Shown piece by piece: positions 15,852 through 24,150 of a stretch of 49,637 nucleotides of DNA. Position 1 is the stretch's first letter; each line of letters starts with the position of its first letter. The notes below the pieces were generated by a model. That model saw only the letters and a list, made by a program, of their open reading frames with translations. It did not search any database and was not told the DNA's origin. A program made the translations under genes and the position numbers. The stretch is from an uncultured Duncaniella sp. (lineage in GTDB: Bacteria > Bacteroidota > Bacteroidia > Bacteroidales > Muribaculaceae): the NCBI GenBank assembly GCA_910584825.1, contig CAJUCI010000020.1, positions 1-49,637 of the forward strand, read 5' to 3'.

Positions 15852-16678
15852 TGCCTGGTGGTTGAGAGCAGTAATGTTAACTCGATGAACTGCGCTACCG
15901 ACAGCTGTTCGGGGCGCATGGCAAGCAATGGCGAGTCAGGCAACGGCACTCCGGCGGGGAATAGTCCGCGCACCGAGTTGCGTATGGTCTTGCGTCGTTG
16001 GCCGAAAGTGGTCTTGACGACGGTTTTGAACAGTTTTTCGTCACATCCGAGCGAGGTGACATCGTTGCGGGTCATGATGATGACACCGCTCTTGACCTTT
16101 GGGGGCGGGTTGAACACGTTCTCGTCGACCGTGAAGAGGTATTTCACGTCATACCACGCCTGGAGCAGCACGCTGAGTATGCCGCGGGCCTTGGTGCCCT
16201 CGGGGGCGGCGAGACGTTCGGCCACCTCGCGCTGCAGCATGCCGGAGCATACGGTCACCTGGTCCTTGTAGTCGAGGATGTGAAAGAATATCTGCGATGA
16301 TATGTTGTAGGGGTAATTGCCTATGACGCAGAACTTCTGCCCGCCGGGATAGAGGGCAGCGAGGTCGAGCTTGAGAAAGTCGGCGTCGAGTATGCGACCG
16401 TGCAGGTCAGGGAAATTGTAGCGCAGATACTCGATGCTCTCGCCGTCAATCTCAGCCACCTTGACGTCGTGGTCACGGGCAATGAGATATTTCGTGAGCA
16501 CACCCATGCCGGGGCCTACCTCGAGCACCGGCAGTCCGCGCCACGGGTCGAGGGTGGCGGCAATGCGCTCGGCCACCGATTCGTCGGCGAGAAAGTGCTG
16601 TCCCAGAGCCTTTTTAGGCTTGACGGCACTCTCCTGTCGGCGTGGACGGGGATTGGATGTCATGCGGTCTCTCTTCAT
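15848..16678 (-). CDS. rsmA: 16S rRNA dimethyladenosine transferase RsmA (KsgA)
   Basis: SAM-dependent enzyme that dimethylates two adjacent adenosines near the 3' end of 16S rRNA late in 30S assembly. The 276-residue sequence has the family start KKALGQHFLAD, SAM motif I LEVGPGMGVLTKYL, the acidic residue in KVAEIDGESIEYL, and the catalytic motif as NYPYNIS (usual NLPYNIS). The annotated ATG gives a basic N-terminus (MKRDRMTSNPRPRRQ); an internal Met five codons later is an alternative start. The promoter word TAACTTTG lies 35 nt upstream. Its stop overlaps the mgtE start. Confidence 0.93.
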   Translation of the reverse strand: MKRDRMTSNPRPRRQESAVKPKKALGQHFLADESVAERIAATLDPWRGLPVLEVGPGMGVLTKYLIARDHDVKVAEIDGESIEYLRYNFPDLHGRILDADFLKLDLAALYPGGQKFCVIGNYPYNISSQIFFHILDYKDQVTVCSGMLQREVAERLAAPEGTKARGILSVLLQAWYDVKYLFTVDENVFNPPPKVKSGVIIMTRNDVTSLGCDEKLFKTVVKTTFGQRRKTIRNSVRGLFPAGVPLPDSPLLAMRPEQLSVAQFIELTLLLSTTRQ

Positions 16679-16712
16679 AGTCAGTGCCCTTTGGAGGTGG
16701 TGTTACGGGTTA

Positions 16713-16720
16713 CAAAGTTA
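16713..16720 (-). promoter_or_regulatory. -7 promoter word (TAACTTTG) for rsmA-mgtE
   Basis: The minus strand reads TAACTTTG 35 nt before the rsmA start codon. Confidence 0.55.
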
Positions 16721-16774
16721 GTTCTTTTCCGCGAGAAATCGCGACGGTCGGGGCGAAAAAAGAGTTCAGGATTT

Positions 16775-17065
16775 TTAATACTCTTTTAATATCTCCCCCA
16801 AAACCATTGGCGGGGGGAGGGCGTTAGTATAGATGACAGCACGAAAGGAGCGACGCTCATTCACAAGATGTACTTCTCTCCCCGTAGGCTTCACAAAGTA
16901 GTCCTTGGCAACGAGCCTCGGGCTATGTGAAGAGCCCTTCACCGGGTGTCTTCGCAAACTCCGGCGCAGGGCAATCAGTCTATGAACAGTAGAGTGGGCG
17001 TCAAGTTCCGGCAATGATGAAAGGTCTTTAGCCGTAAAGACCTTGGAAGGGCAAAAAGTTGCCAT
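16775..17065 (-). CDS. Doubtful 96-residue ORF in a structured region
   Basis: A 96-codon open frame with no recognised domain, signal or membrane segment. It is basic (LRRSLRRHPVK), and its third codon positions are mixed, unlike the GC-rich third positions of the flanking genes. The same DNA contains several inverted repeats, including AAGGTCTTTA paired across a 4-nt loop at about 17022-17045, GGGCT/AGCCC, and GGCAA/TTGCC. The latter features and the plus-strand terminator at 17082-17120 suggest that the frame may be incidental to a structured RNA or a mobile remnant. It is listed so that the 463-bp gap 16679-17141 is described; I would not rely on it as a gene. Confidence 0.2.
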   Translation of the reverse strand: MATFCPSKVFTAKDLSSLPELDAHSTVHRLIALRRSLRRHPVKGSSHSPRLVAKDYFVKPTGREVHLVNERRSFRAVIYTNALPPPMVLGEILKEY

Positions 17066-17081
17066 TCCGTAATTACACTCC

Positions 17082-17120
17082 GGCCCGGCAAGTGGTGCGA
17101 TTCACCCGCCGGGCCTTTTT
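17082..17120 (+). terminator. Plus-strand intrinsic terminator facing only minus-strand genes
   Basis: Stem GGCCCGGC (17082-17089) with GCCGGGCC (17108-17115) and then TTTTT. The T-tract lies on the plus strand, yet both flanking genes are on the minus strand, so the matching plus-strand transcript is unaccounted for. Confidence 0.65.
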
Positions 17121-17141
17121 ATGTGTCTACCTCTGTGGCCT

Positions 17142-18119
17142 CTATGCGTCCTGCCAGGTGTTGAGGATGGTGCGGAAGTCGGAAAGCATGAGGGGGAAGT
17201 CGTAGGCCGGGAGGCGTTTTTTCACCCTTGTGGCTATGGCTGTGGCGGCCGTGAGGAAATATTCGCTCATGACCGCTTTCTGCTCGCCGTGTGACAGTCT
17301 GCTGAACTCGCGCTCAAACATTATTGAGACATTGACCCTGCCGGTGTCGGTGCGGAACGGGCCGTGGCTGTATCGCGGACGCAGATAGTAGCCGTTGGCC
17401 TCTATCTCGTCCTCGGTGTACATCCCGAGCAGTGTGGGGTAATACTCGCTCTGCCTGAGCCGCCGTCCCTCGTCGGCGATGATGTAGTTGGTCTTGCAGT
17501 GGGGGCCGTCGTCAAAGCTGAATGCGCAGTTTATGATGATGCGGTTTAGCCCCCGGCCGTAAAGCTGCGGGCGCATTCCCGCGTCAAGTGCGGGCTGAAG
17601 GTCGCGGTCGATGCTGTCGATTACGGCCCGCGAGCCGGGATAGCAGTTGTCGAGCGTGCGTTTAATCCATATGGGATTCTTGGCTATCCAGTTGCGCTGA
17701 CTTAGCAGCGTGCTGTCTTCTGATACGGAATAGTGTCCGTTGTCCGTGTCAGTGTGTCGGTGCGTGTCGTCGGGCGAGGCGTGCCGGCTTGTGCGCGCGG
17801 CATCAATCATCAGCCCTCCGCCGCTTTGCTTCCATACGGCATCGGTAAACCGCGGACAGCCCATCGCGTTTGCGAAAAATGTGTTGGGTGCGCCGTTGAC
17901 ATACACATCCCTCAGGGCCTCGACAGGCTCATGCGCGCCCCAGCCGATGATGGCAAGGCTCTCGCACAGCTGCACTGCACGGTTCCACTCACTGACGCAA
18001 GTGTAGTCGGCACATCTGAGGAACTCAGCGAACAGCTCCTCGCGTAGGGCGTCGGTGTCACCGCGCCGCCTCAGCTGAGCCTCAAGTTTATGCAGCGGTA
18101 CGTTTTCAGCAGTCGGCAT
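17142..18119 (-). CDS. Hypothetical protein, 325 residues
   Basis: Not recognised. The start at 18119 (MPTAENVPLHKLEAQL) lies 5 nt after the stop of the DUF4294 gene; the frame is open for 42 more codons upstream, but that part overlaps the upstream gene and looks like shadow. The protein has no signal peptide or membrane segment, so it is probably cytosolic. An N-terminal helical half (residues 1-110) is joined by a His/Asp/Thr-rich, likely flexible stretch (about 120-145, with RHASPDDTHRHTDTDNGHYS) to a C-terminal half with a beta-rich core (NRIIINCAFSFDDGP, GRVNVSIMFEREF). The tight spacing suggests an operon with DUF4294 and nadB. Confidence 0.7.
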   Translation of the reverse strand: MPTAENVPLHKLEAQLRRRGDTDALREELFAEFLRCADYTCVSEWNRAVQLCESLAIIGWGAHEPVEALRDVYVNGAPNTFFANAMGCPRFTDAVWKQSGGGLMIDAARTSRHASPDDTHRHTDTDNGHYSVSEDSTLLSQRNWIAKNPIWIKRTLDNCYPGSRAVIDSIDRDLQPALDAGMRPQLYGRGLNRIIINCAFSFDDGPHCKTNYIIADEGRRLRQSEYYPTLLGMYTEDEIEANGYYLRPRYSHGPFRTDTGRVNVSIMFEREFSRLSHGEQKAVMSEYFLTAATAIATRVKKRLPAYDFPLMLSDFRTILNTWQDA

Positions 18120-18124
18120 GATGG

Positions 18125-18775
18125 CTATAGCTGCCCCAGCTCCACGAGGCAGGCCACGCGCTCGATGATGGCGTCCTTGCGGTCTTTGTCGGGGCGGTAG
18201 GAGGTCTTGAGGTTGACGCCGAAAAATCGTCCGAACGTCTGCCAAAACCCGGCGCGGAACGAACCGAGGAAGGCCTTGAGTATGCTGTAGCTCGACTGAT
18301 TGGTCTCGCGGTTTATGAGCTTTATAAGCATCTGGGCCTGGCTCTTGGTGAATTTCTTGAGCACGGGTTTGTATTGCTCAAACACGGCCCCCTCCATCTT
18401 CTTTAGATGCTCCTCGCGCTCCTTCTGGGTCGGGAAGGTCTCGATGTACTCGTAGGTCTCTATGAGCGTCTCGCAGATGAGTTTGGCGTAGGGGAGTGTC
18501 TTGCGCACGTCACGCACGGTCTTCCAGTAGAACTCCTCCTCCTTCTTGTTCTTGAATTTCAGAGGCGGGAACACTGTGACATCGCTGAGCACGAGCATGA
18601 GGCAGTCCTCCCCGTCCTCGCCGGGGAAGAAATAGTAGCCTTCGAGCGCGCGCTTGCGGCCGCCTCGGGCCTCGATTTCCTCGGGCGACGGCAGGTCGGT
18701 GACCACCTGGGCGGCCACATCGATTGTCGCAAGAATGGCTGTGAGAAGCAGGAGTATGTATCTTTTTACTGGCAT
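18125..18775 (-). CDS. DUF4294 family exported protein
   Basis: A 216-residue member of DUF4294, a Bacteroidota family of unknown function. A signal peptide (MPVKRYILLLLTAILATIDVAAQ) precedes the conserved body: KEEEFYWKTVRDVRKTLPYAK near residue 80, EREEHLKKMEGAVFEQYKP, and KSQAQMLIKLINRETNQSSY. The middle is strongly helical and charged. Export to the periplasm is likely. It follows nadB after a 67-bp gap that contains three mini-hairpins and precedes an unknown gene by 5 nt. No biochemical role can be assigned. Confidence 0.82.
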   Translation of the reverse strand: MPVKRYILLLLTAILATIDVAAQVVTDLPSPEEIEARGGRKRALEGYYFFPGEDGEDCLMLVLSDVTVFPPLKFKNKKEEEFYWKTVRDVRKTLPYAKLICETLIETYEYIETFPTQKEREEHLKKMEGAVFEQYKPVLKKFTKSQAQMLIKLINRETNQSSYSILKAFLGSFRAGFWQTFGRFFGVNLKTSYRPDKDRKDAIIERVACLVELGQL

Positions 18776-18777
18776 AT

Positions 18778-18840
18778 TCGGCGGAGCCGGGGATTATGTT
18801 CAGCAGAGCTGAAGATTAGGGCGGTTTCAGCGGAGCTGAG
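18778..18840. repeat. Three mini-hairpins with GGA/AGA triloops between nadB and the DUF4294 gene
   Basis: CGGC-GGA-GCCG (18779-18789), TCAGC-AGA-GCTGA (18800-18812) and TCAGC-GGA-GCTGA (18827-18839) occur in one 67-bp gap, with identical loop type and slightly different stems. They may modulate mRNA processing between nadB and the downstream genes. Confidence 0.6.
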
Positions 18841-18842
18841 GG

Positions 18843-20420
18843 TTACTTTTCTCGGGGTACGGGCGGATAGTCGACCGTGTAGTGCAGGCCGCGCGACTCC
18901 TTGCGCTCTTTGGCCTGACGCATGATGAGGTAGCCGACGTTGATGATGTTGCGCAGCTCGCAGATTTCGCGTGAAGCCTTGGAGCACTTGAACAGTTTCT
19001 CGGTCTCCTCATACAGGATGTCGAGGCGGTTCCAGGCGCGGTCAAGTCGCAGGTTGGAGCGGACTATGCCCACATAGGTGCCCATAATCTGACCTACCTC
19101 CTTGATGCTCTGGGTTATGAGCACCATCTCCTCGGGGTGGCGTGTGCCCTCGTCGTTCCACTCGGGCACATCGGTGCGGAAATCGTAGTGCCCGACCTGC
19201 TCCATCGAGTGACGGGCGGCGGCATCGGCATAGACCACGGCCTCGATGAGCGAGTTGGAGGCCAGGCGGTTGCCTCCGTGCAGACCTGTGCACGAGCATT
19301 CGCCCACGGCATAGAGACGCCTGATTGACGACTCGCCGTTGGTGTCGACCTTGATGCCTCCGCACAGGTAGTGGGCGGCGGGTGCGACGGGGATATAGTC
19401 TTTGGTTATGTCTATGCCGAGCGACAGGCACTTGGCATAGATGTTGGGGAAGTGTTTCTTGGTCTCCTCGGGGTCTTTGTGGGTGACGTCGAGATATACG
19501 TGGTCGTCGCCGTGAAGTTTCATCTCCGAGTCGATGGCTCGGGCCACGATGTCGCGCGGGGCGAGCGAGAGGCGCGGGTCATACTTGTGCATGAACTCCT
19601 CGCCGCGCTTGTTGCGCAGCACGGCTCCGTAGCCGCGCATGGCCTCGGTGATGAGGAATGACGGGCGGTCGCCTGGGTGGTAGAGGGCGGTGGGGTGAAA
19701 CTGTATGAACTCCATGTCCTTGACCGTGCCCTTGGCGCGATAGACCATAGCAATGCCGTCGCCTGTGGCCACGAGCGGGTTGGTCGTGGTCTGATAGACG
19801 GCTCCGCATCCGCCTGTGGCTATGAGTGTCACCTTGGAGAGGAAGGTGTCGACATTGCCGCTCTCGGTGTCGAGCACGTAGGCTCCGTAGCAGGTGATGT
19901 CGGGGGTGCGGCGGGTCACGATTTTGCCGAGATGGTGCTGAGTGATAATCTCGATGGCGAAGTGGTGCTCGTAGATGTCGATGTTCTTGTTGGCGCGCAC
20001 GGCCTTGATTAGCGAGTCCTGTATCTCGAAGCCGGTGTTGTCGGCATGGTGCAGGATGCGGAATTCCGAGTGGCCGCCCTCGCGGTGCAGGTCAAACGTG
20101 CCGTCCTCCTTCTTGTCGAAGTCCACGCCCCAGCGTATCAGCTCGTTGATTTGGGCGGGGGCGTTGCGCACCACCTTCTCTACGGCCTCGGGGTCGCTGA
20201 GCCAGTCGCCGGCCACCATTGTGTCGTGGATATGTTTGTCGAAATCGTCAACTTCAAGGTTTGTCACCGATGCCACACCGCCCTGGGCGAGGGCTGTGTT
20301 GGCTTCGTCGAGCGTGGTCTTGCACACGAGGGCTACGGTGCCGTGTCCGGCCACCTTGAGGGCAAAGCTCATTCCGGCGATGCCCGACCCTATCACGAGA
20401 TAATCATATTTGCGTGTCAT
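18843..20420 (-). CDS. nadB: L-aspartate oxidase
   Basis: FAD enzyme that oxidises L-aspartate to iminoaspartate, the first step of de novo NAD synthesis. The 525-residue protein has the dinucleotide motif VIGSGIAGMSFAL at the N-terminus, ALAQGGVASV, the substrate-loop region HHADNTGFEIQ, GGCGAVYQTTTNPLVATGDG, FIQFHPTAL, and CGGIKVDTNGESSI with the FAD-proximal GECSCTGLHGGNRLASNSL. Overall length is typical. The -7 word TAACTTTG lies 24 nt upstream. nadA and nadC are not next to it here; the downstream genes on the same strand are DUF4294 and an unknown. Confidence 0.94.
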   Translation of the reverse strand: MTRKYDYLVIGSGIAGMSFALKVAGHGTVALVCKTTLDEANTALAQGGVASVTNLEVDDFDKHIHDTMVAGDWLSDPEAVEKVVRNAPAQINELIRWGVDFDKKEDGTFDLHREGGHSEFRILHHADNTGFEIQDSLIKAVRANKNIDIYEHHFAIEIITQHHLGKIVTRRTPDITCYGAYVLDTESGNVDTFLSKVTLIATGGCGAVYQTTTNPLVATGDGIAMVYRAKGTVKDMEFIQFHPTALYHPGDRPSFLITEAMRGYGAVLRNKRGEEFMHKYDPRLSLAPRDIVARAIDSEMKLHGDDHVYLDVTHKDPEETKKHFPNIYAKCLSLGIDITKDYIPVAPAAHYLCGGIKVDTNGESSIRRLYAVGECSCTGLHGGNRLASNSLIEAVVYADAAARHSMEQVGHYDFRTDVPEWNDEGTRHPEEMVLITQSIKEVGQIMGTYVGIVRSNLRLDRAWNRLDILYEETEKLFKCSKASREICELRNIINVGYLIMRQAKERKESRGLHYTVDYPPVPREK

Positions 20421-20443
20421 GGTTCACAGCGTTATTTCGTTCG

Positions 20444-20451
20444 CAAAGTTA
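20444..20451 (-). promoter_or_regulatory. -7 promoter word (TAACTTTG) for nadB
   Basis: The minus strand reads TAACTTTG 24 nt before the nadB start codon. Confidence 0.55.
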
Positions 20452-20486
20452 ATGATTTTTTGAGTTAATAGTGCTCGTTTGCTGAT

Positions 20487-20523
20487 AAAAAAGAAACGGG
20501 CCATCATCACGACGGCCCGGTAT
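20487..20523 (-). terminator. Intrinsic terminator after the 20638-21561 lipoprotein gene
   Basis: On the minus strand the stem CGGGCC...GGCCCG (about 20498-20520) is followed by a T-rich tail (TTTCTTTTTT). It lies about 115 nt beyond the lipoprotein stop codon. Confidence 0.7.
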
Positions 20524-20637
20524 CTTTAACCTTAAATCTAATACCATGAAAACACAGTGCAAATAATAGTAACTACATCATTATAACACGGCGTCGTCAG
20601 GATGGTTCAAGGATATATTTAATTTAACTTTCGTTAA

Positions 20638-21561
20638 CTATTGCTGGCCGTTCGAGGGGTAGTAGTAGGAGAGGCTGGCCCTCACGTCAAATGACTTTAA
20701 CTTGCTGACATTCTGGAAGTCGGGCATGCTGGCGTGGAATGAGAGAGAGGTTGTGCCGGAGGGAACGGAAATGTTGAGCTTCACGTCAGAAATGCTGCTG
20801 CCCTTGATTTCGCCGGCCGCGTCGCGGATGACATAGGTTGCATCCTCGGGGGTGTTGATGACTAAGCCGCCACGGGTGACGGTGTAGGGGAGGTTATTGA
20901 TGCGCAGCGAGGTCGATGTCATCTCGGAGGCAAAACGCGCATCGGTGATGTTTATCGAGGCTGTTTTCTTCTCGGGGTCAAATGTGATTGTGTAGATGGG
21001 GCCTTTGTCGGTATAATCGACATCGGTGGTGGCGATGGTGGTGCCCAGCAGGTCATAGCCGGTGGGGAACACTGTCACCTGATAGCGGCTGTTGACGGTG
21101 TAGCTCAGGTCATAGACAGGGGAATAGCGGATGGCTCCTGCCGAGTTTCGGATGTTGCGCTCGATGACCTTGAGCGAGAAGTTGTTGAACACGTATGCGT
21201 TGGATGTCTGATTCACCGGGGTGAGGCCGGAACCGGCACAGGTGTAGGAATAGTTGGGTGTATTGAACGAAATGTCGAGGTCGGGGAGCTTGAACGACAG
21301 TCCGGCCTGGCCGTCAATCAGCTTGATGTTCGACATGCTCGGGGTGGCTTTGGCCGAGTAAGCCTCGAGCAGGAAGGTGTACTGGGGCTCTGTGGAGATG
21401 AACCATTCGCCTGTCTGACGGTCGGTGACAAAGTTGAAGCAGTATGCCCCTCCGTAGTTGATGGTGGATTCCTGCCTGTTTTCGCCGTCAGAGCTCAGAC
21501 ACGAGGTGAAAGCAATCGCGGGAAGCGCGAGGGCTGCCCAAAGAAGTGACTTTTTCATCAT
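20638..21561 (-). CDS. Putative surface lipoprotein of unknown family
   Basis: A 307-residue protein from the ATG at 21561 (MMKKSLLWAALALPAIAFTSC); the longer frame upstream lacks the signal context. The lipobox AFTSC places the lipidated Cys near residue 20, followed by acidic Ser/Asp residues often seen in surface-exported Bacteroidota lipoproteins. The rest is strand-rich with repeated aromatic-Asn patterns (YGGAYCFNFVTDRQTGEW, YSYTCAGSG, SLRINNLPYTVTRG), compatible with beta-sandwich domains. It is 131 nt downstream of a TonB receptor on the same strand and is probably its partner lipoprotein. The ligand is unknown. Confidence 0.75.
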   Translation of the reverse strand: MMKKSLLWAALALPAIAFTSCLSSDGENRQESTINYGGAYCFNFVTDRQTGEWFISTEPQYTFLLEAYSAKATPSMSNIKLIDGQAGLSFKLPDLDISFNTPNYSYTCAGSGLTPVNQTSNAYVFNNFSLKVIERNIRNSAGAIRYSPVYDLSYTVNSRYQVTVFPTGYDLLGTTIATTDVDYTDKGPIYTITFDPEKKTASINITDARFASEMTSTSLRINNLPYTVTRGGLVINTPEDATYVIRDAAGEIKGSSISDVKLNISVPSGTTSLSFHASMPDFQNVSKLKSFDVRASLSYYYPSNGQQ

Positions 21562-21692
21562 TATGGTGCTGTTGTTGTATTTCTTATTTATATTCACGTT
21601 TATATCAATGATACAAACGGCGGCATGTGGCGAATATTGCAACTGAGCTGTCACACATCCATATAAATAATTACAATGAATGTATATAAATG

Positions 21693-24044
21693 CTAATTGT
21701 CGAAGTTGATGCGCAGGGTGATGCCGCCGCGCAGGGGCTTGCCGCGCTGCATGAAGTTGTTGCCGATTGACTCGTAGCGGAACACGTCAAACCGCGTGTC
21801 GGTGAGGTTCTTGCCCCATAGGTCCACCGAGTAGCGCGAGTGCTCGAAACGGATTGACGCGCCCAGCTCGGCATAGAACGGCTGACGGTAGAGGTTCTCC
21901 TCGTCCCAGTAGATTGAGCCGGTGCCGCGCAGGGTGGGGCAGAAGCTGATGGCGTCGATTATCGACGAGCGTACCGGCAGACGGTAGGCAGCAGAGAGGA
22001 AGAGGGTGTTGGAGGGTGCGTAGGGCACGCGGTTGCCTGACAAATCCTCGCCTCCGTCCATGAAACGGCGGAACGTGGCGTTGGTGTAGCCGTATGACAG
22101 GTCAAACCGCCAGCGCGATGTGGGTGTGTAGCGCAGGGTCAGCTCGGCTCCGAACGAGCGTGTGCGCCCGGCGTTGGTCATCATGCGGCCTGTGGCGTTG
22201 CCTTCGGGGAACACTGTCACCTGCTGGTCACGCACGTCGATGTAGAAGGCCGAGAATGTAGAGTAGACCCTGCCTTCGTCGCATGAGAAGTGGCCGCCAA
22301 GCTCATAGTTCCAGCTCGTCTCGGGCTTGTATGACACATAGTCGCTCACGGTGTATTCCACCTGGCCGGCACCGGCTGACGGCCCCTCGGGGGCATCGGC
22401 GCGTCCGCCCATGCCTGCGCCGCCTCCCATTCCGCCCATCATGCCTGACATGAGCTTTTTAGCCTCGTCCTTCATTTGCGTCATCATCTGCTGTTGGAGG
22501 AAGTTGCTGAACATCTGAGTGTTGAAGCCTCCTGACTTGTAGCCCTTGGCCACCGAGAGGAACACTGCAGAGTTGGTGAGATTGTATGTGACGCTGAATT
22601 TGGGCAGGAACTGTCGGAACGACTGTTTCAGCCGGCCAGCCTCGTCGATGTCGGCGGGCAGGTTGAAGGTGATGGGACGGGGCATCTGAGGGATGTTTAC
22701 CGTGCCGTGTGCCCCGGTGTTGCATCGGCTGCGATAACTCAGGGCGGTGTGCTCGTAGTCAAATCGCATATTGAGTGCGAAGCTCCAGCGGTCCAGGTCG
22801 TAGGTGCTCTGATGGTAGATGGCCGCGCCGTTGACGTGATGGCGGAAGTCGCTGCCGAGCAGGAAGCTGTCATCGTCCCACTCGAGCTGAATGAACGGCG
22901 GCATGTTGCCGCGTATATTGTCAAGTATCAGTTCGTTTATTCCATCCTCCTTGAATGTCACGGGGGCTGTCATCGAGCCGTATTTGTAGAAGCCGAACGC
23001 TCCGGCCAGCCATGAGTAGTTGCCCTTGCGACCACGAACCACGATGTCCTGCGTGATGCTGCGGTCAAGCTGACGCTGGGTGAGGTTGAAGTAGCTTGCC
23101 GGGAGAAAGTCTTGGTCGAGCGTCATGTTGTCGCTCAGATACTGCAGGCCTGTGATGGATGCGACGCTCACATCCTGTCCGGCCCAGCGGACGGTGAGGC
23201 CGTCGGTCACTGAGGTGCGGCGGTAGAAGCAGGTGTCGTTATAGTTGATTTCGCCCGTCTCGACATAGGCATAGGGGTAGCCGTTCTGACGCGTATGACC
23301 GGCCGAGAGCACGTTCTCGATGCTCAGTCGCGAGGTGGGCCGCCAGGCGGTCTTCCAACGTCCCGACATGTCGGTCGAGCCGTCGGCGCGCTTGCCGTTG
23401 TGGAGGTTGCGGAAATATCCGTGGGTGTGTGACACGTAGCCGTTGATGCTCATGCCCAGGCGTGGGGCGAGCTTGTGGTATATGCCTATGCCGCCTCGGT
23501 AGGCTCCGGGCAGACTCCCCTCGGCCATGATGCGGATGCCCTGCCATGACATGGGGGAGAGGGTGTAGACGTTGATTAGTCCGGCTATGGTGTTGCGTCC
23601 GTAGAGTGTGGACTGCGGGCCGCGGAGCACCTCGATGCGCTCTACGTCGAGCATGTCGAAGTCAAAACCGTTCTTGTTGAGATAGGGGATATTGTCGACA
23701 TTCAGACCGACCGCCGACTGGTCAATGCGCGCTCCGATGCCGCGCACGTAGATTGACGAGGTCATCTTTGACCCGTAGTCGGGCATGTAGAAGTTAGGAG
23801 CGACTTCGCTCACACCTTTCATCCCCGAGATGTTGAACCGTTCGATATTGGCCTGGCCTATGGTGGTGACGGTTACAGGCTGGCGCAGCAGTGACGGCGA
23901 CTGCTTGATGGCAGTGATGCTGACCTCGCCGAGCGAGAGGGCCGCAGAGTCGGCCTGTGCATATGTGACGGCGGTGTCGGTGTTTGTAGCGAAAGATAGT
24001 AGTGAGGAGAGCGAAAAGAGCGTAGCCGCTGTTAGTTTGCGCAT
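21693..24044 (-). CDS. TonB-dependent outer membrane receptor with Met/Gly-rich loop
   Basis: A 783-residue active transporter of the outer membrane, starting MRKLTAATLFSLSSLLSFA (signal peptide). A TonB-box-like segment LGEVSITAIK precedes the plug (NIERFNISGMKGVSEVAPN, YVRGIGARIDQSAVGL, VERIEVLRGPQSTLYGRNTIAG), and a 22-strand-type barrel ends with a C-terminal aromatic-containing strand (LRGGITLRINFDN). No SusC-type extra domain is present, so a siderophore, vitamin or peptide cargo is more likely than a polysaccharide. A Met/Gly-rich insertion (QQQMMTQMKDEAKKLM and MMGGMGGGAGMGG) sits in an extracellular loop and is unusual. The promoter word TAACTTTG is at 24065-24072. Confidence 0.9.
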   Translation of the reverse strand: MRKLTAATLFSLSSLLSFATNTDTAVTYAQADSAALSLGEVSITAIKQSPSLLRQPVTVTTIGQANIERFNISGMKGVSEVAPNFYMPDYGSKMTSSIYVRGIGARIDQSAVGLNVDNIPYLNKNGFDFDMLDVERIEVLRGPQSTLYGRNTIAGLINVYTLSPMSWQGIRIMAEGSLPGAYRGGIGIYHKLAPRLGMSINGYVSHTHGYFRNLHNGKRADGSTDMSGRWKTAWRPTSRLSIENVLSAGHTRQNGYPYAYVETGEINYNDTCFYRRTSVTDGLTVRWAGQDVSVASITGLQYLSDNMTLDQDFLPASYFNLTQRQLDRSITQDIVVRGRKGNYSWLAGAFGFYKYGSMTAPVTFKEDGINELILDNIRGNMPPFIQLEWDDDSFLLGSDFRHHVNGAAIYHQSTYDLDRWSFALNMRFDYEHTALSYRSRCNTGAHGTVNIPQMPRPITFNLPADIDEAGRLKQSFRQFLPKFSVTYNLTNSAVFLSVAKGYKSGGFNTQMFSNFLQQQMMTQMKDEAKKLMSGMMGGMGGGAGMGGRADAPEGPSAGAGQVEYTVSDYVSYKPETSWNYELGGHFSCDEGRVYSTFSAFYIDVRDQQVTVFPEGNATGRMMTNAGRTRSFGAELTLRYTPTSRWRFDLSYGYTNATFRRFMDGGEDLSGNRVPYAPSNTLFLSAAYRLPVRSSIIDAISFCPTLRGTGSIYWDEENLYRQPFYAELGASIRFEHSRYSVDLWGKNLTDTRFDVFRYESIGNNFMQRGKPLRGGITLRINFDN

Positions 24045-24064
24045 AACGTGGTGGTTTAGGGGCG

Positions 24065-24072
24065 CAAAGTTA
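24065..24072 (-). promoter_or_regulatory. -7 promoter word (TAACTTTG) for the TonB receptor
   Basis: The minus strand reads TAACTTTG 21 nt before the receptor start codon at 24044, giving a very short leader. Confidence 0.5.
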
Positions 24073-24150
24073 CGCAATAATCACACCATTAGCAAATCAG
24101 AGCAGTCAATGGCTCGAGAATTAATAAAATGTTAATGTTTTCTATCCTAT

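Noticed and set aside
16784..17121. RNase P RNA, tmRNA or 6S RNA
   Set aside because: Conserved words of RNase P (such as the GGAAAGTCC block) and of tmRNA are absent, and the fold is not a single long 6S-type hairpin.
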